A stretch of DNA of 64,000 nucleotides from Bordetella genomosp. 1. GTDB lineage: Bacteria > Pseudomonadota > Gammaproteobacteria > Burkholderiales > Burkholderiaceae_B. The notes under the pieces were generated by a model. That model ran no database searches. It was not told the DNA's origin and was given only the letters and a program-made list of their open reading frames with translations. The stretch covers positions 1,488,001-1,552,000 of the forward strand of contig NZ_NEVL01000003.1 in NCBI RefSeq assembly GCF_002261335.1, given 5' to 3'. This document shows positions 35,783 through 46,445 of this stretch, one piece after another. Positions within the stretch are counted from its first letter, which is position 1. Each line of letters begins with the position of its first letter. The translations under genes and the position numbers were made by a program.

Positions 35783-36481
35783 TCAGCTTCGTTGCTGGCG
35801 CAACAAGAAGAACTTGCCCAGTGCCAGCACCAGCAGCGCACCGATGACGCCGGTCAGCATCGCGAAGTGGTGCTGCGTCATGCCCAGGGCGGCGTCGATG
35901 CGGGCCACGGGCTCCTGCAGCGCGGGGTCGCCCACCAGCAGCTCGCCGGCGATGAAGCCCAGCAGCGCGGCACCCACCCAGACGATGACCGGGAAGCGCT
36001 CGATGACCTTGAGCAGCAGCGTGCTGCCGAAAATGACCAGCGGGATGCTGATGGCCAGGCCCAGCACCAGCAGCGTGGTGTCGCCCATGGCAGCGGCGGC
36101 CACGGCCACGACGTTGTCCAGGCTCATCACCAGGTCGGCGATCATGATGGTGCGGATGGCGGTCATGAGGTTGCCGTGCTCTTTGCCACCGCCGTCTTCC
36201 TCGCCCTCGGGCAGCAGCAGCGTGACGCCGATGTAGACCAGCAGCAGCGCGCCGATCAGCTTGAGATACGGCAGCATCAGCAGCTTGGCGGCGACCAGGG
36301 TCAGCACGATACGCATGATGATCGCGGCGGCGGAACCGACCACGATGGCTTTCTTTTGCTGTTGCGGGGGCAACGATCTGGCGGCCAGTGCGATGACGAC
36401 GGCGTTGTCGCCCGACAGCAGAATGTTGACCCAAATGATCTGGAGCAACGCGATCCAGAATGCTGCAGAACTGAGTTCCAT
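35783..36481 (-). CDS. TerC-family membrane protein (second copy)
   Basis: A 232-residue paralogue of the gene at 34891-35610 with the same motif pair (VNILLSGDNAVVIALAARSL and ADLVMSLDNVVAVAAAAMG) and about seven membrane segments. Likely a divalent-metal (manganese) exporter or metallation factor by family. It precedes the first copy on the same strand and has a leader of more than 100 bases containing a small hairpin next to the ribosome site. Confidence 0.9.
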   Translation of the reverse strand: MELSSAAFWIALLQIIWVNILLSGDNAVVIALAARSLPPQQQKKAIVVGSAAAIIMRIVLTLVAAKLLMLPYLKLIGALLLVYIGVTLLLPEGEEDGGGKEHGNLMTAIRTIMIADLVMSLDNVVAVAAAAMGDTTLLVLGLAISIPLVIFGSTLLLKVIERFPVIVWVGAALLGFIAGELLVGDPALQEPVARIDAALGMTQHHFAMLTGVIGALLVLALGKFFLLRQQRS

Positions 36482-36491
36482 GCCTCTCTTT

Positions 36492-36509
36492 CCTAGTTGA
36501 TCCCCTAGG
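36492..36509. promoter_or_regulatory. small hairpin near the ribosome site of the second TerC gene
   Basis: CCTAG / CTAGG with an 8-base loop. Read on the minus strand, the second arm abuts the GGAAAGAGAGG ribosome-binding region, so folding could affect translation. Weak stem, so only suggestive. Confidence 0.35.
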
Positions 36510-36622
36510 TTTTATTGATGGATGTATGACCCGCAATGCACGGCCGCCGTCCTGTCCTGCGAGCCGGACGGCTATTGTTGTGTGAGTGCACTGGAGGCAT
36601 AGGGAGAACGCCCTACCCTTTC

Positions 36623-36628
36623 ATTATA
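36623..36628 (-). promoter_or_regulatory. putative -10 element of the TerC genes
   Basis: A perfect TATAAT on the minus strand, about 140 bases upstream of the second TerC start. No good -35 at 16-18 bases. The 313-base gap 36482-36794 otherwise holds only this leader and the sucD terminator. Confidence 0.4.
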
Positions 36629-36737
36629 GTTTCGTATCACTGTCCGACGTCTTTCAATTTCGGCTGGCGTGGCGCAACCCGGGAAATCCCCGAGAAAATG
36701 CGTCCATGGCATGGGCACGCCGCCCGCGCCGGCAAAG

Positions 36738-36765
36738 AAAAAGCCCGCCTTTGCAGGCGGGCTTT
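36738..36765 (-). terminator. terminator after sucD
   Basis: Ten-base stem AAAGCCCGCC / GGCGGGCTTT with a 6-base loop, followed on the minus strand by TTTCTTTG. Confidence 0.92.
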
Positions 36766-36794
36766 CACGGTCATGGGAGACCCGAAGACGGCGA

Positions 36795-37676
36795 TTACAG
36801 AACCGACTTCAGCAGCTTGCCCATTTCCGACGGGTTGCGCGTGGTACGGATACCGCACGCTTCCATCACTTCCAGCTTGGCGTCGGCCGTGTCGGCACCG
36901 CCCGAGATCAGCGCGCCGGCGTGGCCCATGCGCTTGCCCGGAGGGGCGGTGACACCCGCGATGAAGCCGACGACCGGCTTCTTCATGTTGTCCTTGGCCC
37001 ACTCGGCGGCGTTCACTTCGTCCGGACCGCCGATTTCGCCGATCATGATGACGGCGTCGGTGTCGGGATCGTCGTTGAACAGCTTCAGGACGTCGACGTG
37101 CTTCAGGCCGTTGATGGGATCGCCACCGATGCCGACGGCGCTCGATTGGCCCAGACCCAGCTCGGTGACCTGCGCCACGGCTTCATACGTCAGGGTGCCC
37201 GAACGGCTGACGATGCCGATGCGGCCCTTGCGGTGGATGTGACCCGGCATGATGCCGATCTTGATTTCGTCGGGGGTGATCAGACCCGGGCAGTTCGGGC
37301 CCAGCAGCAGCGTCTTGCTGCCCTTGGCCTTCATGCGGTTCTTCACTTCCAGCATGTCACGCACCGGGATGCCTTCGGTGATGCAGACCACCAGATCCAG
37401 CTCGGCCTCGACGGCTTCCCAGATGGCGGCGGCAGCGCCCGCGGGCGGCACGTAGATCACCGAAACGGTGGCGCCGGTGTCCTGCTTGGCGTCCTTGACC
37501 GAGGCGTAGATGGGGATGCCTTCGAAGTCTTCACCCGCCTTTTTGGGGTTCACGCCGGCCACGAAGGCGGCTTTGCCATTGGCGTAGTCACGGCACATAC
37601 GGGTGTGGAACTGGCCCGTCTTGCCCGTGATGCCCTGGGTGATGACTTTGGTGTCCTTGTTGATCAGAATCGACAT
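36795..37676 (-). CDS. sucD: succinate-CoA ligase, alpha subunit
   Basis: A 293-residue subunit that binds CoA and carries the phosphohistidine. [14 protein letters not shown] forms the Rossmann CoA site, [11 protein letters not shown] and [13 protein letters not shown] are family signatures, and [11 protein letters not shown] contains the phosphorylated His. It works with SucC in the TCA cycle, making ATP or GTP from succinyl-CoA. It is 21 bases after sucC and ends at a terminator. Confidence 0.98.
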   Translation of the reverse strand: MSILINKDTKVITQGITGKTGQFHTRMCRDYANGKAAFVAGVNPKKAGEDFEGIPIYASVKDAKQDTGATVSVIYVPPAGAAAAIWEAVEAELDLVVCITEGIPVRDMLEVKNRMKAKGSKTLLLGPNCPGLITPDEIKIGIMPGHIHRKGRIGIVSRSGTLTYEAVAQVTELGLGQSSAVGIGGDPINGLKHVDVLKLFNDDPDTDAVIMIGEIGGPDEVNAAEWAKDNMKKPVVGFIAGVTAPPGKRMGHAGALISGGADTADAKLEVMEACGIRTTRNPSEMGKLLKSVL

Positions 37677-37697
37677 TTGTGAATCCTTGGCAATTTT

Positions 37698-38858
<1,161 letters not shown>

Positions 38859-38868
38859 GTGTTACCTG

Positions 38869-39477
38869 TCAGGACGTATGAGAAAAAGAGGGTGAATCGG
38901 AATCCGCAACGACCGCCTCCCCTTGCGCCTCGCCCGTATACCACTGAGGGTAGTACTCGAGCACGACGGGGCCGTCGGTACGCAATGCATGGCAGCCGTC
39001 CAACTGAAACGGACGCCGCTCCGGATTACTGGCACTGTTCTGGCGCCGCTCGCCGGCCATCATCTGGACGGCAGACGTGGGCAGCACCTGCGAAAGCTCA
39101 GTCATGTGCGTACAGCCCGCGACATGGCCGAAGCGCTCTTTGACCTGGCGGCGGAACCCCTTGAGCAGGTTCATGCCGACCAGATCCGCATAAGCGCCGT
39201 CGATCGCCATACAGGACTCACCATAAGGCGCGGCATCGTACGCGGCGACTGCCGCGACGATGGTGTAGCCGTCGTCGATGGTGATGCGCAAATGCATGTG
39301 ATGAATGGGATCGCCCGCCTTGAAGGTTTCGCCGTTGCGCTTGGGAAAGTCGTAGCCCTTGACATCGATCAGCTCGGCTTCCAGGTCCCAGAGCCCGTCT
39401 TCGCGCCCATAGCACTGCACGCGTATCGAACGCGTGTGTAGGGGTTGGCGCGAAATTTCAGACGGAGGCAAGGGCAT
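38869..39477 (-). CDS. DUF2889 family protein
   Basis: A 202-residue soluble protein. LHTRSIRVQCYGREDGLWD, ELIDVKGYDF, IHHMHLRITID and GFRRQVKERFGHVAGCTHMTEL are typical of DUF2889 proteins, whose function is not known. The conserved Cys/His pairs (GCTHM, SCMAIDG) hint at metal binding. Start MPLPPSEIS fits; the longer open frame upstream crosses the metE terminator and is not coding. Its stop is 10 bases before the sucC start, suggesting co-transcription. Confidence 0.85.
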   Translation of the reverse strand: MPLPPSEISRQPLHTRSIRVQCYGREDGLWDLEAELIDVKGYDFPKRNGETFKAGDPIHHMHLRITIDDGYTIVAAVAAYDAAPYGESCMAIDGAYADLVGMNLLKGFRRQVKERFGHVAGCTHMTELSQVLPTSAVQMMAGERRQNSASNPERRPFQLDGCHALRTDGPVVLEYYPQWYTGEAQGEAVVADSDSPSFSHTS

Positions 39478-39603
39478 AAACGACCTGCTGGCACGACTTT
39501 GACGCAAGGCAGCAAAACCAACAAAGTATAACGCAGCACTCAGACATAAGGCCGTCCCGTCTTCCGGCCCTTGATCCGCGGCAAGTGTCCATTGCACCTG
39601 CAC

Positions 39604-39641
39604 AAAAAAACCGCCGGCACCCGGATTTCGGACGCCAGCGG
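39604..39641 (-). terminator. terminator after metE
   Basis: Read on the minus strand: a 13-base stem with two or three G-T pairs (CCGCTGGCGTCCG / CGGGTGCCGGCGG), followed by TTTTTTT. Confidence 0.85.
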
Positions 39642-39713
39642 TCGTGAGGAAACGCTGCGGCGGGATCGCCACGGCCCTGCCGGCCGTGCCAATTCCCTAC
39701 CGATATCAATCGC

Positions 39714-42008
39714 TTAGGCGGATTCCCGCAGCGCGCGGGCGGCCTGCACCATGCTGATGAGCGCGGCTTCGGTTTCCGGCCAGGCGCGGGTCTTGAGCCC
39801 GCAATCCGGGTTCACCCACAGCCGCTCCCTGGGCAGCCGGCTGGCGGCCTTCTGCATCAGGCCGACCATCCAGTCCACCTCGGGCACGTTGGGCGAGTGG
39901 ATGTCGTAGACGCCCGGGCCGATGTCGTTGGGGTAGCGGAAGTCCTCGAACGCCTTGAGCAGCTCCATGTTGGAGCGCGAGGTCTCGATGGTGATCACGT
40001 CGGCGTCCATGGCGGCGATCGACTCGATGATGTCGTTGAACTCCGAATAGCACATGTGGGTGTGGATCTGGGTCTCGCTGCCGACGCCGGCCGTGCTCAG
40101 GCGGAAGCAGTCGACGGCCCAGTCCAGGTAGGCGGCCCAGTCGGCGCGCCGCAGCGGCAGGCCCTCGCGGATGGCGGGCTCGTCGATCTGGATGACCTTG
40201 ATGCCGGCCCGCTCCAGGTCCACCACCTCGTCGCGCAGCGCCAGGGCCAGCTGGCGGCAGGTGGCCTCGCGCGGCTGGTCGTCGCGCACGAACGACCACT
40301 GCAGGATCGTGACCGGCCCTGTCAGCATGCCCTTGACCGGCTTGTCGGTCAGGGACTGGGCGTAGGAAGACCAGCCCACGGTCATGGGCGCGGGGCGCGC
40401 CACGTCGCCGAAGATCACCGGCGGCTTGACGCAGCGCGAGCCATAGCTCTGCACCCAGCCGTTTTTCGTGAAGGCGAAGCCGGCCAGCAGCTCGCCGAAG
40501 TACTCCACCATGTCGTTGCGCTCGGGCTCGCCATGCACCAGCACGTCCAGGCCCACTTTCTCCTGGAAGCGGATGACTTCCTCGATTTCCTTGCGGATGG
40601 CGGCCTCGTATGCCGAGTCCGTCAGCGCACCCGCCTTCCAGTCGCGCCGCAGCGCGCGGATCTCGGCGGTCTGCGGGAACGAACCGATGGTGGTGGTCGG
40701 GAAGGCGGGCAGCTTGAGGTCGGCCTGCTGGCGCGCGATGCGCTCGGCGAACGGCGCGCGCTCGCGGCTGACCTGGGCGGCGCTTTCCATGCGCCGGGCG
40801 ACGGCGGGATTGTGGATGCGCGGCGAGGCGGCACGGGCGGCCAGCGCGGCGCGCTGCGCCGCCAGGCCGTCCTGCACCGCTGCGTCGGAGCCGCCCGCGA
40901 GCGCGCGGCCCAGCAGCCTGAGCTCCTCGAGCTTCTGCACGGCGAACGACAGCCAGCTCTTGAGCTCGGCGTCGAGCTCGGTTTCATAGGCCAGATCGAC
41001 CGGCACGTGCAGCAGCGAGCACGACGGCGCCAGCCAGAGGCGCTCGCCCAGCTGCCGGGCCACGGGCCCGAGCACCGCCAGCGCGGCGTCGAGGTCGGTG
41101 CGCCAGATGTTGCGGCCGTTGATCACGCCGGCGGACAGGATCTGATCGTCGCGCAGCCCGGCCGCCACCTCGGCCAGTTGGCCGGGCGCACGCACCAGGT
41201 CCACGTGCAGACCGGCCACCGGCAGGGCCAGCGCGGTGTCGAGATTGTCTTTCAGCCCGTCGAAATAACTGGCGACCAACAGCTTGACGGGCGCCGACGC
41301 GAGCGTGGCGTAGGCCGACGCAAAGGCCTCGCGCCAGGCCTGCGGCAGGTCGAGCGACAGGATGGGCTCGTCGATCTGCACCCATTCCACGCCCTGGGCG
41401 GCGAAACGCCGCAGCACCTCGCCATAGACCGGCAACAGCGCCTCGAGCAGGCCCAGCTTGGCGACGTTGTCCGCGCCCTCGAACGCGTCGCCCTTGCCCA
41501 GCCAGAGCCAGGTGAGCGGGCCGGGGATGACCGGCTTGACCGCATGGCCCAGCGCCTGCGCTTCGCTGACCTGGGCGAACAGGTCTTCGCGCGCGATACG
41601 GAAGGTCTGGCCCGGCGCGAGCTCCGGCACGATGTAGTGGTAGTTGGTGTCGAACCACTTGGTCATTTCGCAGGCGGCGGCAGGCGTGCCGCTGGGTGCG
41701 CGGCCACGCCCCATGCGAAACAGCGTGTCGAGCGACACGGGCTCGCCGGCCGGCTGGCCGAAGCGGGCGGGCACGGCGCCCAGCAGCGTGGTCCATTCCA
41801 GGATGTGGTCGTACCAGGCGAAATCGCCGACCGGCACGAACTTCAGGCCGTTGGACGCCTGCAGGCGCCAGTGTTCGGCGCGCAGCGCCCGGCCGGTTTC
41901 CTGCAGCGCCTGCGCATCCTGCTTGCCGGCCCAATAGGCCTCGACCGCACGCTTGAGTTCGCGCTGGGCACCGATGCGGGGGAAACCAAGATTATGAATG
42001 ATCGTCAT
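39714..42008 (-). CDS. metE: cobalamin-independent methionine synthase
   Basis: A 764-residue enzyme that moves the methyl group of methyltetrahydrofolate polyglutamate to homocysteine. [15 protein letters not shown] opens the N-terminal barrel. The C-terminal barrel holds [27 protein letters not shown], and zinc-ligand motifs [11 protein letters not shown] and THMCYSEF with NPDCGLKTR. Start MTIIHNLG is preferred over an in-frame Met seven codons earlier. It is divergent from a MetR-type regulator with operator-like repeats between. Confidence 0.97.
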   Translation of the reverse strand: MTIIHNLGFPRIGAQRELKRAVEAYWAGKQDAQALQETGRALRAEHWRLQASNGLKFVPVGDFAWYDHILEWTTLLGAVPARFGQPAGEPVSLDTLFRMGRGRAPSGTPAAACEMTKWFDTNYHYIVPELAPGQTFRIAREDLFAQVSEAQALGHAVKPVIPGPLTWLWLGKGDAFEGADNVAKLGLLEALLPVYGEVLRRFAAQGVEWVQIDEPILSLDLPQAWREAFASAYATLASAPVKLLVASYFDGLKDNLDTALALPVAGLHVDLVRAPGQLAEVAAGLRDDQILSAGVINGRNIWRTDLDAALAVLGPVARQLGERLWLAPSCSLLHVPVDLAYETELDAELKSWLSFAVQKLEELRLLGRALAGGSDAAVQDGLAAQRAALAARAASPRIHNPAVARRMESAAQVSRERAPFAERIARQQADLKLPAFPTTTIGSFPQTAEIRALRRDWKAGALTDSAYEAAIRKEIEEVIRFQEKVGLDVLVHGEPERNDMVEYFGELLAGFAFTKNGWVQSYGSRCVKPPVIFGDVARPAPMTVGWSSYAQSLTDKPVKGMLTGPVTILQWSFVRDDQPREATCRQLALALRDEVVDLERAGIKVIQIDEPAIREGLPLRRADWAAYLDWAVDCFRLSTAGVGSETQIHTHMCYSEFNDIIESIAAMDADVITIETSRSNMELLKAFEDFRYPNDIGPGVYDIHSPNVPEVDWMVGLMQKAASRLPRERLWVNPDCGLKTRAWPETEAALISMVQAARALRESA

Positions 42009-42070
42009 GAGAAATCCGGCCTCACACAAAGTTTGTTCAAGTAGACCGGTATTCTGCGCGTAGAATAGCG

Positions 42071-42114
42071 TGAGTCAAAATCAATCTGGACAAGTTTTTA
42101 TTGAGTTTGACTCA
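42071..42114. promoter_or_regulatory. MetR-type operator pair between metE and metR
   Basis: TGAGTTTGACTCA (42102-42114) has the 4-5-4 palindrome of MetR boxes (TGAN-N5-NTCA). A second, imperfect copy (TGAGTCAAAATCA, 42071-42083) overlaps a TTGACT that could be the -35 of metE on the minus strand. The outer arms TGAGTCAAA and TTTGACTCA (42071-42079, 42106-42114) are also exact inverted repeats of each other. Confidence 0.65.
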
Positions 42115-42198
42115 TGCAATAGACGCACGGCCGTGAGGCGACTCCGCTCGGCCCGCGCCTTTGCACTCATCGTCACCTCTACGAAGTCAGGGCATCGA

Positions 42199-43119
42199 AT
42201 GCTTGAGATCCGCCATCTGGAAACCCTCGCCGCCATCCGCGACGGGGGCAGCCTGCAGGAAGCCGCCGAGCGGCTGCACCTCACCCAATCCGCGCTGTCG
42301 CACCAGTTGCGCGATCTGGAGACCCGGCTGGGCACGCCGCTGCTCAACCGCCGCACCCGCCCCGCCCGCCTCACCACCGCCGGGCTGCGCGTGCTGGCCC
42401 TGGCCGACGAGGTGCTGCCCAAGATGCGCAGCACCGAACGCGAGCTGCAGCGTCTGGCGGCGGGCCGCACGGGACGGCTGCACCTGGCCATCGACTGCCA
42501 CTCCTGCTTCCAATGGCTGATGCCCGCGCTCGACGAGTTTCGCGGCCAATGGCCCGACGTGGCGCTCGATCTGTCGGCGGCGTTTTCGTTCGCCCCCCTG
42601 CCCGCGCTGGTGCGCGGCGATCTCGACCTGGTGATCACCTCCGACCCGCAGCCGCTCGAGTCGGTGACCTACCTGCCCTTGTTCAAGTATGAATTGGTGC
42701 TGGCGGTGTCCGAGGCCAATCCGCTCGCGGCGAGCCGCAACATCATGCCGGAGCAGCTGGTGGACCAGACGCTCATCACCTACCCGGTCGACCGCCAGCG
42801 TCTGGACATCTTCACGGCGTTCCTGGATCCGGCCGACGTGGAGCCCGCCGGCGTGCGCCGCGCGGAACTCACGCCGATGATCGCCCAGCTGGTGGCGAGC
42901 AATCGCGGCGTGGCGGCGCTGCCGCACTGGACCCTCACGGAATATTTGGACCAGGGCTGGCTGCGGGTCTGCCATCTCGGCCCGCAGGGGGTGTGGCGCA
43001 CGCTGTACGCCGCGGTCCGTGCCGAGGACAGCGACACCTCGTACATCCGCGAATTCCTGACGATCGGCCGCGACGTCTGCTTCAAGACGCTGACCCACAT
43101 CAAGTCGGCGAAAAGCTGA
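42199..43119 (+). CDS. metR: MetR-type LysR-family regulator
   Basis: A 306-residue regulator. The N-terminal helix-turn-helix (LQEAAERLHLTQSALSHQL, about residues 18-36) starts MLEIRHLETLAAIRDGG, as in MetR. The effector domain (about 90-300) should bind homocysteine. Divergent pairing with metE, as in other proteobacteria, supports the assignment. The frame is open upstream, but that sequence contains the operator repeats and is not coding. Activates metE when methionine is short, by family knowledge. Confidence 0.92.
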   Translation: MLEIRHLETLAAIRDGGSLQEAAERLHLTQSALSHQLRDLETRLGTPLLNRRTRPARLTTAGLRVLALADEVLPKMRSTERELQRLAAGRTGRLHLAIDCHSCFQWLMPALDEFRGQWPDVALDLSAAFSFAPLPALVRGDLDLVITSDPQPLESVTYLPLFKYELVLAVSEANPLAASRNIMPEQLVDQTLITYPVDRQRLDIFTAFLDPADVEPAGVRRAELTPMIAQLVASNRGVAALPHWTLTEYLDQGWLRVCHLGPQGVWRTLYAAVRAEDSDTSYIREFLTIGRDVCFKTLTHIKSAKS

Positions 43120-43161
43120 GGCGGCAGCTGGCGACGCGGGTCTTGCGGCCCGCGTCCGGCC

Positions 43162-43287
43162 GCGCCTCGCTGGCAGCGCCTCGCCGGCAGCGCCTGGCCG
43201 GTCGCGCCTTGCCGAGCGCACCTGGCCGGCCGCACCTCGCCGGCCGCACCTGGCCGGTCGCACCTCGCCGGCCGCACCTGGCCGGCC
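43162..43287. repeat. nine tandem 14-base units beside recX
   Basis: Nine gapless 14-base units of the form GCRCCTSGCCGGYC fill the space between the metR stop and the recX stop. The five right-hand units are nearly identical and alternate between TGG and TCG centres; the left-hand units are more diverged. Confidence 0.9.
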
Positions 43288-43290
43288 GCC

Positions 43291-44055
43291 TCAGAACTCG
43301 TCTTCGGCGCCGGCGCTGCCGATCACGCGGCGGATCGCATCGTGCGCAAAGCCCCGGCTGGCGAGAAAGCGCACCTGCTTGGCGTAGGCGGCGCGATCGG
43401 CCGGCGCCTCGCCGAAGCGCTTGCGCCAGACCTCCAGCGCACGCTCGTACTCGGTGGCACGCAGCGTGTCGCGCACCTCGGCGATCTGGACGTCGTCGAT
43501 GCCGCTGTGCTTGAGCTCCTGCACGATGCGCGCGGTGCCCTGGCGCGGCGCGCGGCGGTGGGCGAGCGATTGCGCGTAGCGTTCGTTGGACTGCCAGCCC
43601 TCGCGCGTGAGCGCCTCCAGCACCTGCGCAACCTCTTCCTCGCTCTCGGCATGCGGCGCGAGCTTGCGTGCGAGGTCCTGGCGCGAGTACTCGCGACGCG
43701 ACAGATACCCCACCGCGCGCATCTTGAGGCTCGGGCCGCGCCGCGCCGTGCGTGCGGACGCGGCGGCGTCCGGACCAGCACCGCCGGGGGCCGCAGCCTC
43801 GGCTGCCGCAGCATCAACTGCCCCACCGTCCTGCCGTGCCTCGCGGTCGGCGCGGCGCCGCGCGGTACGCTCGGCCTTCGCCGCACGCAGCTCCGAACTG
43901 CGCGTGTAGACCGGCGCCTCGGGCGCGTCGTCCGGCTGGCGTTCGGATGCGGCGGGCGTGCGCGCCCCGCCCCCGCTGCGCGGCGCAACGGTTTCGAACT
44001 CGTCGTCGAGGCGCTCCAGCGTGCGTTCGGAAGGGGTGCGGAATCGGGAGGTCAT
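43291..44055 (-). CDS. recX: regulatory protein RecX
   Basis: A 254-residue protein that modulates RecA filaments. The RecX core is in residues about 110-250: RAVGYLSRREYSRQDLARKL, LEALTREGWQSNERYAQSL, and ELKHSGIDDVQIAEV with the three-helix repeats. The first 105 residues are a charged, low-complexity extension not seen in most RecX proteins. It lies downstream of recA after that gene's terminator, so expression probably depends on read-through. Confidence 0.9.
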   Translation of the reverse strand: MTSRFRTPSERTLERLDDEFETVAPRSGGGARTPAASERQPDDAPEAPVYTRSSELRAAKAERTARRRADREARQDGGAVDAAAAEAAAPGGAGPDAAASARTARRGPSLKMRAVGYLSRREYSRQDLARKLAPHAESEEEVAQVLEALTREGWQSNERYAQSLAHRRAPRQGTARIVQELKHSGIDDVQIAEVRDTLRATEYERALEVWRKRFGEAPADRAAYAKQVRFLASRGFAHDAIRRVIGSAGAEDEF

Positions 44056-44198
44056 GGTGCGGTCAGGGTGGGCCCGGGACGCGCCGGCGCGCAGGCCGAA
44101 AAATCGCAGGGACAGGCACTAGGGTAACGCGGCCGGCGCTGGCCGCGGCGACCGGGCGGCGACGCCAGGCGCGGACGGCGATCGAGGGCGAAAGCAAA

Positions 44199-44230
44199 AC
44201 GGGCGAAGCCTCCTGCGAGGCCTCGCCCGT
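44199..44230 (-). terminator. hairpin terminator after recA
   Basis: Fourteen-base stem (one G-T pair) with loop GCAG, followed on the minus strand by TTTTGC. It separates recA from recX. The rest of the 313-base gap 44056-44368 shows only degenerate CGACGAC-type repetition (44239-44310). Confidence 0.85.
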
Positions 44231-44368
44231 GAACCGGCAGTCGCGACCATCACGACCCTCGCTGCAATTGCGACGACCGCGACGATCGCGCCAGTCGCGC
44301 CAATCGGCTGAACCCGTGGCCGGCGGCCTGCATGGACCCATGCGTGACCGCCATGCCGCGCCCGGGAC

Positions 44369-45430
<1,062 letters not shown>

Positions 45431-45627
45431 GAGGTGTCCTATCTGTATGAGTGAGCGGGGTGCGGGACGGTTTCGAGTGGCGGGCGTATCGGATCGGGCA
45501 GGCATCACGCGCTGCCCCTGGGCCGAAAAAGCTTGCCGACAAAGTGGGGACAAATAACCCCGACGCTGTCGCGCCGACGGGCCTGCCGCCCCCGCTCCCG
45601 GAATTTCGATGGCGATTATGGCATTGA

Positions 45628-45657
45628 ATTGTACTGGATAAAAATCCAGTAAGACAA
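45628..45657 (-). promoter_or_regulatory. recA promoter with LexA (SOS) box
   Basis: On the minus strand: TTGTCT (45652-45657), 18-base spacer, TACAAT (45628-45633). The spacer is filled by the palindrome CTGG-N8-CCAG; with flanks it reads TACTGGAT-AAAA-ATCCAGTA on the plus strand (45632-45651). LexA bound here would block the promoter. Confidence 0.85.
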
Positions 45658-45755
45658 GTTTTCCACGTATTCCCTGAGTGGGCAAGCCTCGCCCCCTATG
45701 ACAGAATCGTCGGCACCCCGGCGCCCCGCGCCGCCCCGCCCTCTTCCATAGCCCG

Positions 45756-46445
45756 ATGCGCATTCTCATAGCCGAAGACGACAGCATTCTCGCCGACGGA
45801 TTGTCCCGCTCCCTGCGACACAACGGCTATGCGGTCGACGCGGTGCGCGACGGCCTGGCCGCGGATTCGGCCCTGGCGGCTCAGCCCTTCGACCTACTGA
45901 TCCTCGACCTCGGGCTGCCCCAGCTCACCGGCCTCGAGGTGCTGCGGCGCCTGCGCGCGCGCAACTCCGTGCTGCCGGTGCTGATCCTCACCGCGGCCGA
46001 CAGCGTGGAGCAGCGCGTCAAGGGCCTGGACCTGGGCGCCGACGATTACATGGCCAAGCCCTTCGCGCTGTCCGAACTCGAGGCGCGCGTGCGCGCCCTC
46101 ACGCGCCGCGGCGCCGGCGGCGGCGCCACCATGATCCGCCACGGCCGCCTCACGTTCGACCAGACCGGCCGCGTGGCCATGGTCGACGACCAGACCCTCG
46201 ATCTCTCCGCCCGCGAGGTCAGCCTGCTCGAGATCCTGCTGGCACGCAGCGGCCGCATGGTGAGCAAGACGCAGCTCGTGGACCATCTGTGCGAATGGGG
46301 CGAGGAGGTCAGCACCAACGCGATCGAGGTCTATGTCCACCGCCTGCGCAAGAAGCTCGAGCCCAGCGGCGTGAAGATCATCACCGTGCGCGGCCTCGGC
46401 TACTGTCTGGAGCGAGACCACGGTGCCAACTTCCTCGCCAGCTGA
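45756..46445 (+). CDS. OmpR-family response regulator, TctD/QseB type
   Basis: A 229-residue regulator. Receiver domain with acidic patch AEDDS, phosphorylated Asp51 in [10 protein letters not shown], and Lys in YMAKPF; winged-helix domain with [14 protein letters not shown] and TVRGLGYCL. It overlaps the sensor kinase gene by 23 bases, forming a two-component operon. By similarity to TctD it may control a carboxylate transporter; the MHS-family transporter gene downstream is a candidate target. Confidence 0.93.
   Translation: MRILIAEDDSILADGLSRSLRHNGYAVDAVRDGLAADSALAAQPFDLLILDLGLPQLTGLEVLRRLRARNSVLPVLILTAADSVEQRVKGLDLGADDYMAKPFALSELEARVRALTRRGAGGGATMIRHGRLTFDQTGRVAMVDDQTLDLSAREVSLLEILLARSGRMVSKTQLVDHLCEWGEEVSTNAIEVYVHRLRKKLEPSGVKIITVRGLGYCLERDHGANFLAS

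Noticed and set aside
36482-36616. yybP-ykoY manganese riboswitch upstream of the TerC genes
   Set aside because: Expected by family, but I cannot find the conserved GGGGAGTA-type core or the partner loop, so it is not called as a feature.
43120-43290. CRISPR-like array between metR and recX
   Set aside because: Units are 14 bases and gapless with no spacers, so it is a simple tandem repeat.
44239-44310. CGACGAC-type repetition between recA and recX
   Set aside because: Too irregular to define a unit; likely compositional.
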